The notes beneath the pieces were generated by a model, which saw nothing but the letters and a program-made list of their open reading frames with translations, did not search any database and was not told the origin of the DNA. The position numbers and the translations under genes were made by a program. Source: Streptomyces sp. YIM 98790 (GTDB lineage Bacteria; Actinomycetota; Actinomycetes; Streptomycetales; Streptomycetaceae). From it: DNA of 64,000 nt. How positions within the stretch are numbered: the first letter of the stretch is position 1; each line of letters begins with the position of its first letter. Below are positions 31,554 through 42,484 of this stretch, one piece after another. The DNA lies in contig NZ_WTLH01000004.1 in the NCBI RefSeq assembly GCF_011421595.1, positions 1,979 to 65,978 on the forward strand, in the 5' to 3' direction.

Positions 31554-32375
31554 TCAGAATGTGCCGAGCTTGATCACGAACAGCAGGGCCAGCAGCTGGA
31601 GGGCGGAGGCGGCCAGCGCCTTCGGCCACGGGATCTCGTGCGAGCGGACCATCATCCGGGTGAACAGCAGCCCGGCGTAGAGCCAGGTGGCCGTGCCGAC
31701 GACCTGGACCACCGGGTGGCCGCCGCCGAGGAAGGCGGCCAGGGCGAGCCGCGGCACATCGGTGAGCGAGGAGATCAGCATGGCCAGGCCGACGGTCGGC
31801 GCCCACAGGCCGTTGCCGCCGAGCTGCCGGGCCAGCTGGTGGGTCACGGTGCCCAGCAGCAGGCCGCTGATGACCATGGCGCAGCCGACCACCGGCAGGG
31901 AGGGGATCAGGGTGCCGGCCGTGGCGTTGAGGGTCTCCTCACGGCCTTCCTCCAGCCCGAAGACGGCGACCAGGCCGTAGAGGAAGGTGACGGTCAGCGC
32001 CGGGCCCCACATGGCGTAGTCGCGCATCCGCCAGAAGGTCGGGACGGGGCGGAAGACGACGCCGGTCAGCAGCTCCTGCCAGCGCAGTCTGGGGCCCGGC
32101 GGCGGGGCCTGGGCGGCGATGGGGTTGGGCTCGCCGTCGTCGTCGCGGTACTCCTCGCCGGGGCCGTGGCCACCGTGGCCACCGTAGCCGCCGTCGTCGC
32201 CGAAGGCGTCCTCCGGAGGCCGGAATTCCGGCTGCGTCGGCTGCGGCTGGTGCTGCGGCTGCCCCGGTTGCTGGTAGGGGTGCTGCTGGTGCTGCGGGTA
32301 GTGGGGCTGCTGGGGGTACGGCTGGCGACGCGCATCCCCCGGCCCCTGCGCGTGCTCGTTCCTGTATCCGGCCAC
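31554..32375 (-). CDS. Yip1-family membrane protein
   Basis: This 273-residue protein has a Gln/Pro/His-rich disordered N-terminus of about 85 residues ([18 protein letters not shown]). It is followed by the Yip1 core [38 protein letters not shown] and four or five more membrane helices. The role of bacterial Yip1-like proteins is unknown; membrane organisation or transport is guessed. GTG 32375 fits the family start (AGYRNE). There is little ribosome-site sequence before it, so the mRNA may be leaderless. Likely co-transcribed with dcd. Confidence 0.78.
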   Translation of the reverse strand: MAGYRNEHAQGPGDARRQPYPQQPHYPQHQQHPYQQPGQPQHQPQPTQPEFRPPEDAFGDDGGYGGHGGHGPGEEYRDDDGEPNPIAAQAPPPGPRLRWQELLTGVVFRPVPTFWRMRDYAMWGPALTVTFLYGLVAVFGLEEGREETLNATAGTLIPSLPVVGCAMVISGLLLGTVTHQLARQLGGNGLWAPTVGLAMLISSLTDVPRLALAAFLGGGHPVVQVVGTATWLYAGLLFTRMMVRSHEIPWPKALAASALQLLALLFVIKLGTF

Positions 32376-32442
32376 GTCTACGAAAGTACCGTCTCCGGCA
32401 CCGCAAAGGGTCCGGCAGGGGTCACGGACGGGACATGAACGG

Positions 32443-32646
32443 ATGCAGGTCCGGAGGGAGGCCGTCCGGATCGGGCGGATGCGGCTTCCCTGGCCGGAGC
32501 TGCCGGAGGACCGGCCGGGGCCGGTGCGCGGCGGCACCCCGAACGATCCGGTGGCCCTGGCGCGCGACGGGCTGCTGTGCCTGTTCTTCCCGAACGGTGA
32601 TGTGATCAGCACCGAGCTGCCCCGGTCCAGCCGCGGTGACCAGTGA
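32443..32646 (+). CDS. Small hypothetical protein
   Basis: This reading frame of 67 codons has almost purely G/C third positions, which suggests a real gene. The core GGTPNDPVALARDGLLCLFFPNGDVISTELP looks like a compact strand-rich domain, with no family known to me. ATG 32443 is the longest start; ATG 32479 is possible and would give 55 residues. Neither has a convincing ribosome site at normal spacing. A strong hairpin follows. Confidence 0.5.
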   Translation: MQVRREAVRIGRMRLPWPELPEDRPGPVRGGTPNDPVALARDGLLCLFFPNGDVISTELPRSSRGDQ

Positions 32647-32700
32647 CCCCGCCCGTGATGACCCCGCCCGTGATGACCCCGCCCGCGATGACCCCGCCCC
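32644..32700. repeat. 15-bp tandem repeat, about 4 copies
   Basis: The unit TGACCCCGCCCGTGA is repeated, the third copy with one change and the fourth partial. It begins at the stop codon of the small gene. Each unit contains TGA, giving stops in the other frames. Probably replication slippage. Confidence 0.7.
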
Positions 32701-32736
32701 GGTGGCGGCCGCCGGCCGGGCGGCCGCCACCGGGGC
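32696..32736. terminator. Strong bidirectional terminator hairpin
   Basis: A perfect 18-base stem (left arm from GCCCCGGTGG, right arm ending CCACCGGGGC) encloses a 5-base loop GGCCG. It lies between the small plus-strand gene and the convergent EtfD-like gene, so it can stop both. Confidence 0.8.
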
Positions 32737-32792
32737 GGGGGCGGAGGAAACGAAGGACGGAGGGGACGGAGGGGGCGCCGGAGCGGCGGGAG

Positions 32793-35117
32793 TCAGGACG
32801 CGGGCTCGGGCTCGGTGGCCGGCTCGGGCTCGGTGCCGGACCCCGGCTCGGTGGTGACCGACCGCAGCAGCAGCTGCGCCACGTCCACCACCTCGACCTC
32901 CTCGCGGGCCTTGCCGCTGTTCTTCTTGCCGTTGACCGAGTCGGTGAGCATCACCAGACAGAACGGGCAGGCGGTGGAGACGATGTCGGGGTCGAGGGAG
33001 AGCGCCTCGTCGACCCGCTCGTCGTTGATCCGCTTGCCGATCCGCTCCTCCATCCACATCCGGGCGCCGCCCGCGCCGCAGCAGAAGCCGCGCTCCTTGT
33101 GGCGGTGCATCTCCTCGTTGCGCAGGCCGGGCACGCGCCCGATGATCTCCCGCGGCGGGGTGTAGACCTGGTTGTGGCGGCCCAGGTAGCAGGGGTCGTG
33201 GTAGGTGATCAGGCCCTCCACCGGGGTGACCGGGATCAGCCTGCCCTCGTCGATCAGATGCTGGAGCAGCTGGGTGTGGTGGATCACCTCGTACGCGCCG
33301 CCGAGCTGCGGGTACTCGTTTGCGATCGTGTTGAAGCAGTGCGGGCAGGTGGTGACGATCCGCTTCTTCGGCCGTTCCGCCGGCCCGGCCGCCGCGCCCT
33401 GGCCGCCGCCCGCGGCGGAGCCGCCGTCGTCGTCCGGGGTGTCGCCGAAGGCGGTGTTGAGCATCTCCACGTTCTGCTGGCCGAGCTGCTGGAAGAGGAA
33501 CTCGTTGCCCAGCCGGCGGGCGGAGTCACCGGTGCAGGATTCGTCGCCGCCCATGATCGCGTAGCTCACACCCGCGATGTGCAGCAGTTCGGCGAACGCC
33601 TTGGTGGTCTTCTTGGCCCGGTCTTCCAGGGCGCCGGCGCAGCCGACCCAGTAGAGGTAGTCGGTGCCGCTGAGGTCCTCGACGTCCTTGCCGACGACCG
33701 GGACCTCGATGCCCTTCTCCTGGGCGAGCTCCTTGGTCCACTCCAGCCGCTTCTTCTTGGCCAGGCCCCAGGGGTTGCCCTTGCGCTCCAGGTTCTTGAG
33801 CATCGTGCCGGCCTCGGAGGGGAACGCCGACTCGATCATCACCTGGTAGCGGCGCATGTCGAGGATGTGGTCGACGTGCTCGATGTCCACCGGGCACTGT
33901 TCGACGCAGGCGCCGCAGGTGGTGCAGGACCACAGCACGTCCGGGTCGATGACGCCGTTCTCCTCCGCGGTGCCCACCAGCGGGCGGTCCGCCTCGGCGA
34001 GGGCGGCGGCGGGCACGTCCGCGAGCTGCTCCTCGCTCGCCCGCTCGGTGCCGTCGGCCGTCCTGCCGCCGCCGGCCAGCAGGTAGGGGGCCTTGGCGTG
34101 CGCGTGGTCGCGCAGCGACATGATCAGCAGCTTGGGGGAGAGCGGCTTTCCGGTGTTCCAGGCCGGGCACTGCGACTGGCAGCGCCCGCACTCGGTGCAG
34201 GTGGAGAAGTCCAGCAGGCCCTTCCAGCTGAAGTGCTCCACCTGGGAGACGCCGAGCTGCGGCTCCTCGTCCCCGGCCTCGTCGAAGACGGTCTCGAAGT
34301 CGATCTCCTTGCCGCCGCTGGTCATGGGCAGCAGCTCGCCGAGCGCGGTGCCGCCGTCCGCGCGGCGCTTGAACCAGATGTTGGGGAAGGCCAGGAAGCG
34401 GTGCCAGGCCACGCCCATGTCGGTGTGCAGGCCGACCGTGATGGCCCAGGCCATGGAGACGCCGATCTTGATCGTGGCGACCAGGTAGACCAGGGTCTGC
34501 AGGGTGTCCGTGCCCAGCCCGTCGAAGGCGGTGACGAGGGGGTAGGTGACGAAGTAGGCCGCCTGGTAGCCCTCGACGTGGTGCAGCGCGCCCTCCAGGC
34601 CGCGCAGGGTGAGGATGGCCGCGCCGATGACCAGGATCACGTACTCGACGAAGTACGCCTGCCAGAAGGTGGAGCCGGCGAAGCGGGACTTGCGCCCGGC
34701 CCGGGAGGGCAGGGAGAGCAGCCGGATCACGATCAGCGTGGCGATGCCGAGCACGGTGCCGGCGGCGATGAACTCGACGAAGACCTCGTAGGGCAGGAAG
34801 CTGCCGAGCACCGGCAGCGTCCAGTCGGCCTGGAAGAGCTGGCCGTACGCCTGGAGCAGGGTGGGCACCAGGGCGAGGAAGCCGATGGCCACGAACCAGT
34901 GCGCCACACCGACCACGGCCCACCGGTTCATCCGGGTGTGGCCCAGGAATTCCCTGGCCAGGGTGAGGGTCCGCTGCCCGGGGGCGTCCGTGCGGCTGCC
35001 CGCGGGCACCGGCTGTCCCAGCCTGAGGAAGCGGACGATCTGCGCGATCGCCCGGCTGAACAGCGCGACGGCGACCGCGGTGAGTACCAGCGACACGACG
35101 ATCGCTACGAGTTGCAT
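32793..35117 (-). CDS. Membrane Fe-S oxidoreductase, EtfD/FadF-like (heterodisulfide-reductase-related)
   Basis: This 774-residue protein is predicted to pass electrons from fatty-acid oxidation (via ETF) to the quinone pool. Five or six membrane helices fill the first 240 residues, resembling the NarI-like heme-b part. Two [4Fe-4S] motifs follow, CTECGRCQSQCP (about 310) and CTTCGACVEQCP (about 400). Two CCG-type cysteine domains come after them (CTGDSARR near 530 and GFCCGAGGARMW near 695), as in HdrB/D. Mycobacterium Rv0338c (EtfD) has the same layout. It stands alone, with a dyad operator in its promoter. Confidence 0.88.
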   Translation of the reverse strand: MQLVAIVVSLVLTAVAVALFSRAIAQIVRFLRLGQPVPAGSRTDAPGQRTLTLAREFLGHTRMNRWAVVGVAHWFVAIGFLALVPTLLQAYGQLFQADWTLPVLGSFLPYEVFVEFIAAGTVLGIATLIVIRLLSLPSRAGRKSRFAGSTFWQAYFVEYVILVIGAAILTLRGLEGALHHVEGYQAAYFVTYPLVTAFDGLGTDTLQTLVYLVATIKIGVSMAWAITVGLHTDMGVAWHRFLAFPNIWFKRRADGGTALGELLPMTSGGKEIDFETVFDEAGDEEPQLGVSQVEHFSWKGLLDFSTCTECGRCQSQCPAWNTGKPLSPKLLIMSLRDHAHAKAPYLLAGGGRTADGTERASEEQLADVPAAALAEADRPLVGTAEENGVIDPDVLWSCTTCGACVEQCPVDIEHVDHILDMRRYQVMIESAFPSEAGTMLKNLERKGNPWGLAKKKRLEWTKELAQEKGIEVPVVGKDVEDLSGTDYLYWVGCAGALEDRAKKTTKAFAELLHIAGVSYAIMGGDESCTGDSARRLGNEFLFQQLGQQNVEMLNTAFGDTPDDDGGSAAGGGQGAAAGPAERPKKRIVTTCPHCFNTIANEYPQLGGAYEVIHHTQLLQHLIDEGRLIPVTPVEGLITYHDPCYLGRHNQVYTPPREIIGRVPGLRNEEMHRHKERGFCCGAGGARMWMEERIGKRINDERVDEALSLDPDIVSTACPFCLVMLTDSVNGKKNSGKAREEVEVVDVAQLLLRSVTTEPGSGTEPEPATEPEPAS

Positions 35118-35432
35118 GACGGCTCCTCGGACCAGCGGAACGGGCTGGAGGACAAAGCTACTGAACGGTAACTCAGTCGTTTTGGACCGAGCGTACCGAG
35201 ATCGTCCCGGCCGTGCAGCCCGGCTGCGGGTGATCTGTGTCGCCCAGGCTTCCCTTACCCGGTCAACCCTGCCGCACGAGCCGGTGCGGACCTCGTGTTA
35301 CTGTCCGGTAATTTCGTCCGGGTGGTCGCATCTGCGAATGCGGTGCGAAGCGGCGGCGCGCGCGGAACGCGGCGCGTGCCGGCCGCCCGGCACGGCAGCA
35401 CGGCAGCACGGTGGCATGAAGGGCAGTGACAG
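35118..35432. promoter_or_regulatory. Divergent control region with paired TTACTG-NN-CGGTAA dyads
   Basis: This 315-base gap holds TACTGAACGGTAAC (35159-35172) near the EtfD-like gene and TACTGTCCGGTAAT (35299-35312) nearer the lipoprotein gene. The second is an almost perfect 6-2-6 palindrome. They look like sites of one TetR-like regulator acting on both promoters. No other gene is seen. Confidence 0.55.
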
Positions 35433-36764
35433 GTGGCGCAGCGGATACGGGGGAACACGCGCGGGCAGGCGGCACGGGCGGCACGGGCGGCACGGGCGGC
35501 ACGGGCAGTGCGGGCATGGCGGCCGGCCCTGGCGGCCGGCGTCCTGGTCATCGGGCCGGCCGGCTGCGCGGAGAGCGGCGGCGGCGCGCCGGTGACCCTC
35601 TCCGTGCTGGCCGCCGACTACGGCGAGCGCACCTCGGTGTCCTCCGAGGAGTTCTGGACCGACCTGGCGGAGCGCTACGCGGCCGGGCATCCGGAGGTGA
35701 CGGTCGAGGTGGAGCTGGTGCCCTGGGAGGAGCTGGACGCCACCCTGGCCGAACGGGTGCGGGAGGGCAGCGCCCCGGACATCGCCCAGGCCGGCACCTT
35801 CGCCGACTACGCGGCCGGCGACGAGCTGTACCGGGTCCGCGACATCCTGCCGCTGCCCGTGCAGTCCGATTTCCATACTTCCCTGGCCCATGCCGGCGAG
35901 TACGACTACGAGCAGTACGGGATGCCGTTCATCTCCAGCACGCCCCGGCTGTTCTACAACCGTGAACTGTTCGCCTCGGCCGGGATCGACGGCCCGCCGG
36001 AGAGCTGGGCGGAGCTGCGCGGTGCCGCCGAGGCGCTGCGGGAGGCCGGGGTGCCCACCCCCTACGCGCTGCAGTTCGGCCCGGACACCGCGGACGAGGA
36101 GGCGCACTCCTGGATGCTGGCCGCGGGCGGCGGCTACACCGGACCGGCCGAGGGGTACACCCTGGACGCCCCCGAGAACGCCGGGGCGCTGGAATGGCTG
36201 CGGGACAATCTGGTGGCGCCCGGCCTGGCCGGAGCCGACCCGGCGGGGCTGGACCGGGGCGGCGCCTATGCCGGTTTCCTGGCCGGCGAGGTGGGCATGC
36301 TGCTGGCCCACCCCGCGCTGCTGCCCGCCGCCGAGGCGGCCGGTCTGCCGTACGCGCACGCCGGCTTCCCGGCCCGGCGGGGCGGTGCGGCCCGCCCGGC
36401 CGGGCTCTCCGACTGGCTGCTCGCCTTCCGCGACGGCGGCCACGGCGAGCAGGCCGGCGACTTCCTGGCGTTCCTCTACGACCCGGCCCACATGGCCGAG
36501 GCCATGTGGCGGTACGGCGCGGTGCCGTCCACGGTCTCGGCCTCCGAGGCACTGGCGGCGAACGAGGAGGCCGAGCCGCTGGCGGCGTTCGTCGAGCAGA
36601 TGCCGGGCGCCGGGCTCCAGCCGCTGAGCAAGGACTCCTGGCCCGCGCTGCGCGCCCGGCTCCGGGAGGAACTGGGCGAGGCGGTCACCGGCCCGGACGG
36701 GGACCCGGCGGCGCTGCTGGCGGCGCTCCAGGCCGAGGCCGTCTCCGCGGCCGGCGAGGACTGA
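35433..36764 (+). CDS. Orphan family 1 extracellular sugar-binding lipoprotein
   Basis: This is a 443-residue ABC-importer substrate-binding protein. The N-terminus has an Arg/Ala repeat (four copies of a 9-base DNA unit), then a hydrophobic stretch and a lipobox-like PAGC (about residue 46). The mature part follows the SBP family 1 order: YAAGHPEVTVEVELVPWEEL, APDIAQAGTFADYA, GMPFISSTPRLFYNRELFASAGI. No permease or ATPase genes adjoin it, so it must use transporter parts encoded elsewhere. GTG 35433 is the longest start; the real one could be further in, after the repeat. Confidence 0.82.
   Translation: MAQRIRGNTRGQAARAARAARAARAVRAWRPALAAGVLVIGPAGCAESGGGAPVTLSVLAADYGERTSVSSEEFWTDLAERYAAGHPEVTVEVELVPWEELDATLAERVREGSAPDIAQAGTFADYAAGDELYRVRDILPLPVQSDFHTSLAHAGEYDYEQYGMPFISSTPRLFYNRELFASAGIDGPPESWAELRGAAEALREAGVPTPYALQFGPDTADEEAHSWMLAAGGGYTGPAEGYTLDAPENAGALEWLRDNLVAPGLAGADPAGLDRGGAYAGFLAGEVGMLLAHPALLPAAEAAGLPYAHAGFPARRGGAARPAGLSDWLLAFRDGGHGEQAGDFLAFLYDPAHMAEAMWRYGAVPSTVSASEALAANEEAEPLAAFVEQMPGAGLQPLSKDSWPALRARLREELGEAVTGPDGDPAALLAALQAEAVSAAGED
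35468..35503. repeat. 9-bp tandem repeat in the signal region of the sugar-binding lipoprotein gene
   Basis: Four exact copies of GGCGGCACG, each adding Ala-Arg-Ala-type residues to the signal peptide. A likely slippage site that changes the length of the positively charged region. Confidence 0.8.
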
Positions 36765-36800
36765 GCCCGGCCGGCGGCCGAGGGCCACCGCTCCGTCCGG

Positions 36801-36856
36801 CCCGTCCGCCCCGGCCCGTCCGCCCCGGCCCGTCCGCCCCGGCCCGTCCGCCCCGG
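36801..36856. repeat. 14-bp tandem repeat, four copies
   Basis: CCCGTCCGCCCCGG is repeated four times in the gap after the lipoprotein gene. Pure C/G polypyrimidine bias suggests slippage rather than a protein site. Confidence 0.8.
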
Positions 36857-36903
36857 TCCGTCCCCCGGCCGGTCCTGGCGGGCGGCGCGGAACACGAATG
36901 TCC

Positions 36904-36940
36904 GCATTATCCGTGAATGACGTAATAGTCGGGATAATGC
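36904..36940 (+). promoter_or_regulatory. Inverted repeat in the LCP gene promoter
   Basis: GCATTATCC and GGATAATGC form a perfect 9-base inverted pair 19 bases apart, ending 4 bases before the ATG. The A/T-rich arms could overlap a -10 region. Possible operator. Confidence 0.55.
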
Positions 36941-36944
36941 GCGC

Positions 36945-37925
36945 ATGACTCCGCGCCCCCGCCTTCCGGTCCGCCGCCTGCTGCTCGTCCTGGTCTGGGT
37001 CCTGCTGCCGCTGCTGGCCGTGGGGTGGTGGCTGTACGTGCGTCTGGACGGCAACGTCCGCACCGACCACGCCGCCGCCGCGGCGCTCGCCGACGACGCA
37101 GAGGCCCGTCCCCCGGCCGACGGCTCCTCCGGGGACCTGCGCACCTACGTGATCATCGGCTCCGACCGGGAGGGCGGCACCGGCACCGCCCGCTCCGACA
37201 CCGTGGTGATGCTCCAGCTCCCCGGCGACGCCCGCCGCGCCGAGGCGGTGCACGTCCCGCGCGACCTGATGGTGGACATCCCCCGCTGCCGCAAGGAGAC
37301 GGGGACGGAGTGGACCGAGCCGCGGCGGGCCCAGTTCAACTGGGCGTACCGGTACGGCGGCGCGGCCTGCACCATCCGCACCCTGGAGGACCTCACCGGG
37401 GTGCGGGTGGACAGCCACCTGGTCGTCGAGTTCTCCGCCGTGGAGAAGATCGTCAACGCGGTCGGCGGGGTGGAGGTCACGCTGGCCGAGGCCGAGCACG
37501 ACTGGCATGTCGGCCACGACCTGGCCGCCGGCACGCATCTGCTGGACGGCAAGCAGGCCCTGGCCTATGTGCGCGCCCGCCAGCTGGTCGGCGACGGCAG
37601 TGACCTCAACCGGATCGAGCGCCAGCAGGAGTTCCTGCGGCTGCTCTACGAGCGCGCCCGCGGCGACTCCACGCTGCTCAACCCGGCCCGGCTCTACCCG
37701 GTGCTGGAGGCCGTCACCTCCTCGGTCACCGCCGGACCCGGCCTGGACAGCCTGACCGCGCTCTACGGCCTGGCCCGTGACCTGCGCTCGGTGCCCTCGC
37801 ACGGCCTGCGTTTCCACACCGTGCCGGTGGTGCCGCACCCGGAGCGGGAGAACCGGGTGGCGCTGGACGAGGAGCGGGCGGGGGCCCTGTTCGCGGCCCT
37901 GCGCGAGGGCCGTGAGCTACCGTGA
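36945..37925 (+). CDS. LytR-CpsA-Psr (LCP) family cell-wall glycopolymer ligase
   Basis: This is a 326-residue membrane-anchored enzyme. One N-terminal helix (RRLLLVLVWVLLPLLAVGWWLYV) is followed by an extracellular LCP domain, with TYVIIGSDREGGTGTARSDTVVMLQL (the conserved SDT Arg/Asp pair) and HVPRDLMVDIP. Further on come RAQFNWAYRYGG, LTGVRVDSHLVVEFSAVEKIVNAVGGV and QALAYVRARQLVGDGSDLNRIERQQEFL, all family blocks. It transfers polyprenyl-linked polymers to peptidoglycan. Stop overlaps the DUF488 start. Confidence 0.9.
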   Translation: MTPRPRLPVRRLLLVLVWVLLPLLAVGWWLYVRLDGNVRTDHAAAAALADDAEARPPADGSSGDLRTYVIIGSDREGGTGTARSDTVVMLQLPGDARRAEAVHVPRDLMVDIPRCRKETGTEWTEPRRAQFNWAYRYGGAACTIRTLEDLTGVRVDSHLVVEFSAVEKIVNAVGGVEVTLAEAEHDWHVGHDLAAGTHLLDGKQALAYVRARQLVGDGSDLNRIERQQEFLRLLYERARGDSTLLNPARLYPVLEAVTSSVTAGPGLDSLTALYGLARDLRSVPSHGLRFHTVPVVPHPERENRVALDEERAGALFAALREGRELP

Positions 37926-38326
37926 GCCGTATGGCCGAGGACAACCGGGGCGGACCGGTCAGGGTGCGGCGGGTGTACGACCCGCCGGAGCCGGCCGACG
38001 GCACCCGGGTGCTGGTGGACCGGCTCTGGCCGCGCGGGCTGCGCAAGGCCGAGGCCGGGGTGGACCACTGGGCCCGGGCGGCCACCCCCTCCAGCGAGCT
38101 GCGCCGCTGGTTCCACGGCCCGGACGGGAACCGGGAGGAGTTCCGGCGGCGTTATGAACGGGAGCTGGCCGCTCCCGAGGCCGCGGCCGAGCTGGAACGG
38201 CTGCGGGCCCTGCTGGCGGCCGGCCCGGTGACCCTGCTCACCGCGGTCCGCGACCCGGACGGCAGTCATGTCCCGGTTCTCCTCGACGCCCTCACCCGCA
38301 CGCCGCCCCGCCCCGGCCGGGCCTGA
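37922..38326 (+). CDS. DUF488 family protein (YeaO-like)
   Basis: This 134-residue protein has the family signature VYDPPEPADGTRVLVDRLWPRGLRKAEAGVDHWARAATPSSELRRWFHG and ends LLTAVRDPDGSHVPVLLDAL. Its biochemical role is unknown. The GTG at 37922 makes a GTGA overlap with the LCP gene; ATG 37931 is an alternative. It precedes the heat-shock operon by about 220 bases. Confidence 0.85.
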   Translation: MSRMAEDNRGGPVRVRRVYDPPEPADGTRVLVDRLWPRGLRKAEAGVDHWARAATPSSELRRWFHGPDGNREEFRRRYERELAAPEAAAELERLRALLAAGPVTLLTAVRDPDGSHVPVLLDALTRTPPRPGRA

Positions 38327-38449
38327 CCGGGCCCGAGCCGGACCGCCTCGCCGGGCGGGGGCCCCATGGGGCGCGAGAGGTGCACCCGCCCCTGTGTTCC
38401 CGCAGGTCACAGCAGTATGGTGAGTATTGAGCCAGTGCCGCGGACAAGA

Positions 38450-38470
38450 ATTGAGCCCGACCGGCTCAGG
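38450..38470 (+). promoter_or_regulatory. Second HAIR-like site upstream of dnaK
   Basis: ATTGAGC-CCGACCG-GCTCAGG resembles the HspR box with a 7-base spacer but has weaker arms. It lies 52 bases upstream of the perfect copy. Confidence 0.6.
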
Positions 38471-38501
38471 TCATTTGACGCCGGGCTCCTCCCCCTGCAT
38501 T

Positions 38502-41148
<2,647 letters not shown>

Positions 41149-41164
41149 CGCCGAGCGCGCCCCC

Positions 41165-41196
41165 GGCCGGCCCCGGTCCCGTGACCGGGGCCGGCC
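41165..41196 (+). terminator. Hairpin between grpE and dnaJ
   Basis: GGCCGGCCCCGGTC pairs perfectly with GACCGGGGCCGGCC around CCGT. It lies 16 bases after the grpE stop, inside the operon. It may weaken read-through so that dnaJ and hspR are made at lower levels, or protect the upstream mRNA end. Confidence 0.65.
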
Positions 41197-41292
41197 CGGC
41201 GGCGCGTCGGCGACGGCCACGGCGACGGCACCCGCACGAGGAGGGACTCTGGGGCACCGGCACCGGGACACGGCGGGAGGAGGGACACGCAG

Positions 41293-42480
41293 GTGAGCAC
41301 CAAGGACTTCATCGAGAAGGACTACTACAAGGTCCTGGGTGTCCCCAAGGACGCCACCGAGACGGAGATCAAGAAGGCCTACCGGTCGCTGGCGCGCGAG
41401 TACCATCCCGACGCCAACAAGGGCGACACCAAGGCCGAGGAGCGCTTCAAGGACGTCTCCGAGGCGTACGACGTGCTCGGCGATCCCAAGCGGCGCAAGG
41501 AGTACGACGAGGCGCGGGCCCTGTTCGGCTCCGGCGGCTTCCGCACCGGCCCCGGCGCGGGCGCCGGCCAGTTCTCCTTCGACCTCGGCGACCTGTTCGG
41601 CGGTCCGGGGACCGGCACCGGCACGGGCACGGGCCAGGCCGGCGGCTTCGGCGGCGGGCTCGGGGACGTCTTCGGCGGCCTGTTCAACCGGGGCGGCACG
41701 GGCACCAGGACCCAGCCGCGGCGCGGCCAGGACATCGAGTCCGAGGTGACGCTCAGCTTCACCGAGGCGGTGCACGGTGCCACCGTGCCGCTGCGGATGT
41801 CCTCCTCCGCCGCCTGCAAGGCGTGCTCGGGCACCGGCGACAAGAACGGCACCCCGCGGGTCTGCCCGACCTGCGTGGGCACCGGCCAGGTCAGCCGGGG
41901 CCGGGGCGGCGGCTTCTCGCTCACCGACCCGTGCGTGGAGTGCAAGGGCCGCGGCCTGATCGCCGACGACCCGTGCGCCGTGTGCAAGGGCAGCGGCCGG
42001 GCCACCAGCTCCCGCACCATGCAGGTGCGCATCCCGGCCGGGGTCGCGGACGGGCAGCGCATCCGGCTGCGCGGCAAGGGCGCGCCCGGCGAGCGCGGCG
42101 GGCCCAGCGGCGACCTGTACGTCGTGGTGCACGTGGACCCGCACCCGGTGTTCGGCCGGCGGGACGACAATCTCACCATCACCGTGCCGGTGACCTTCCC
42201 GGAAGCCGCTCTCGGTGGTGAGATCAAAGTGCCGACGCTGGGTGGCCCGCCGGTCACCCTGCGGCTGCCGCCGGGCACCCCGAGCGGGCGCACCATGCGG
42301 GCCCGGGGCAAGGGCGCGGTCCGCAAGGACGGCACCCGCGGCGATCTGCTGGTCACCATCGAGGTGGCGGTGCCGCACCAGCTCGGGGACAGGGCACGCA
42401 AGGCCCTGGAGGAGTACCGCAAGGCGGCCGAGGGCGAGGACCCTCGGGCGGCGCTGTTCGAGGCCGCGAAGGGAGAATGA
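41293..42480 (+). CDS. dnaJ: Co-chaperone DnaJ (Hsp40)
   Basis: This 395-residue type A J-protein has a J domain with HPD at 38-40 (AREYHPDANKG). A long Gly/Phe-rich region follows (about 75-140). Four zinc CxxCxGxG-like repeats are present (CKACSGTG, CPTCVGTG, CVECKGRG, CAVCKGSG). The C-terminal substrate and dimer domains close the protein. GTG start at 41293 with GGAGGAGGG upstream. It stimulates DnaK and may help HspR binding. Fourth gene hspR follows after 4 bases. Confidence 0.97.
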   Translation: MSTKDFIEKDYYKVLGVPKDATETEIKKAYRSLAREYHPDANKGDTKAEERFKDVSEAYDVLGDPKRRKEYDEARALFGSGGFRTGPGAGAGQFSFDLGDLFGGPGTGTGTGTGQAGGFGGGLGDVFGGLFNRGGTGTRTQPRRGQDIESEVTLSFTEAVHGATVPLRMSSSAACKACSGTGDKNGTPRVCPTCVGTGQVSRGRGGGFSLTDPCVECKGRGLIADDPCAVCKGSGRATSSRTMQVRIPAGVADGQRIRLRGKGAPGERGGPSGDLYVVVHVDPHPVFGRRDDNLTITVPVTFPEAALGGEIKVPTLGGPPVTLRLPPGTPSGRTMRARGKGAVRKDGTRGDLLVTIEVAVPHQLGDRARKALEEYRKAAEGEDPRAALFEAAKGE

Positions 42481-42484
42481 CCAC

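Noticed and set aside
36801-36856. CRISPR array
   Set aside because: Units are contiguous 14-base repeats with no spacers and no cas genes. The other tandem repeats (32644-32700, 35468-35503) fail for the same reason.
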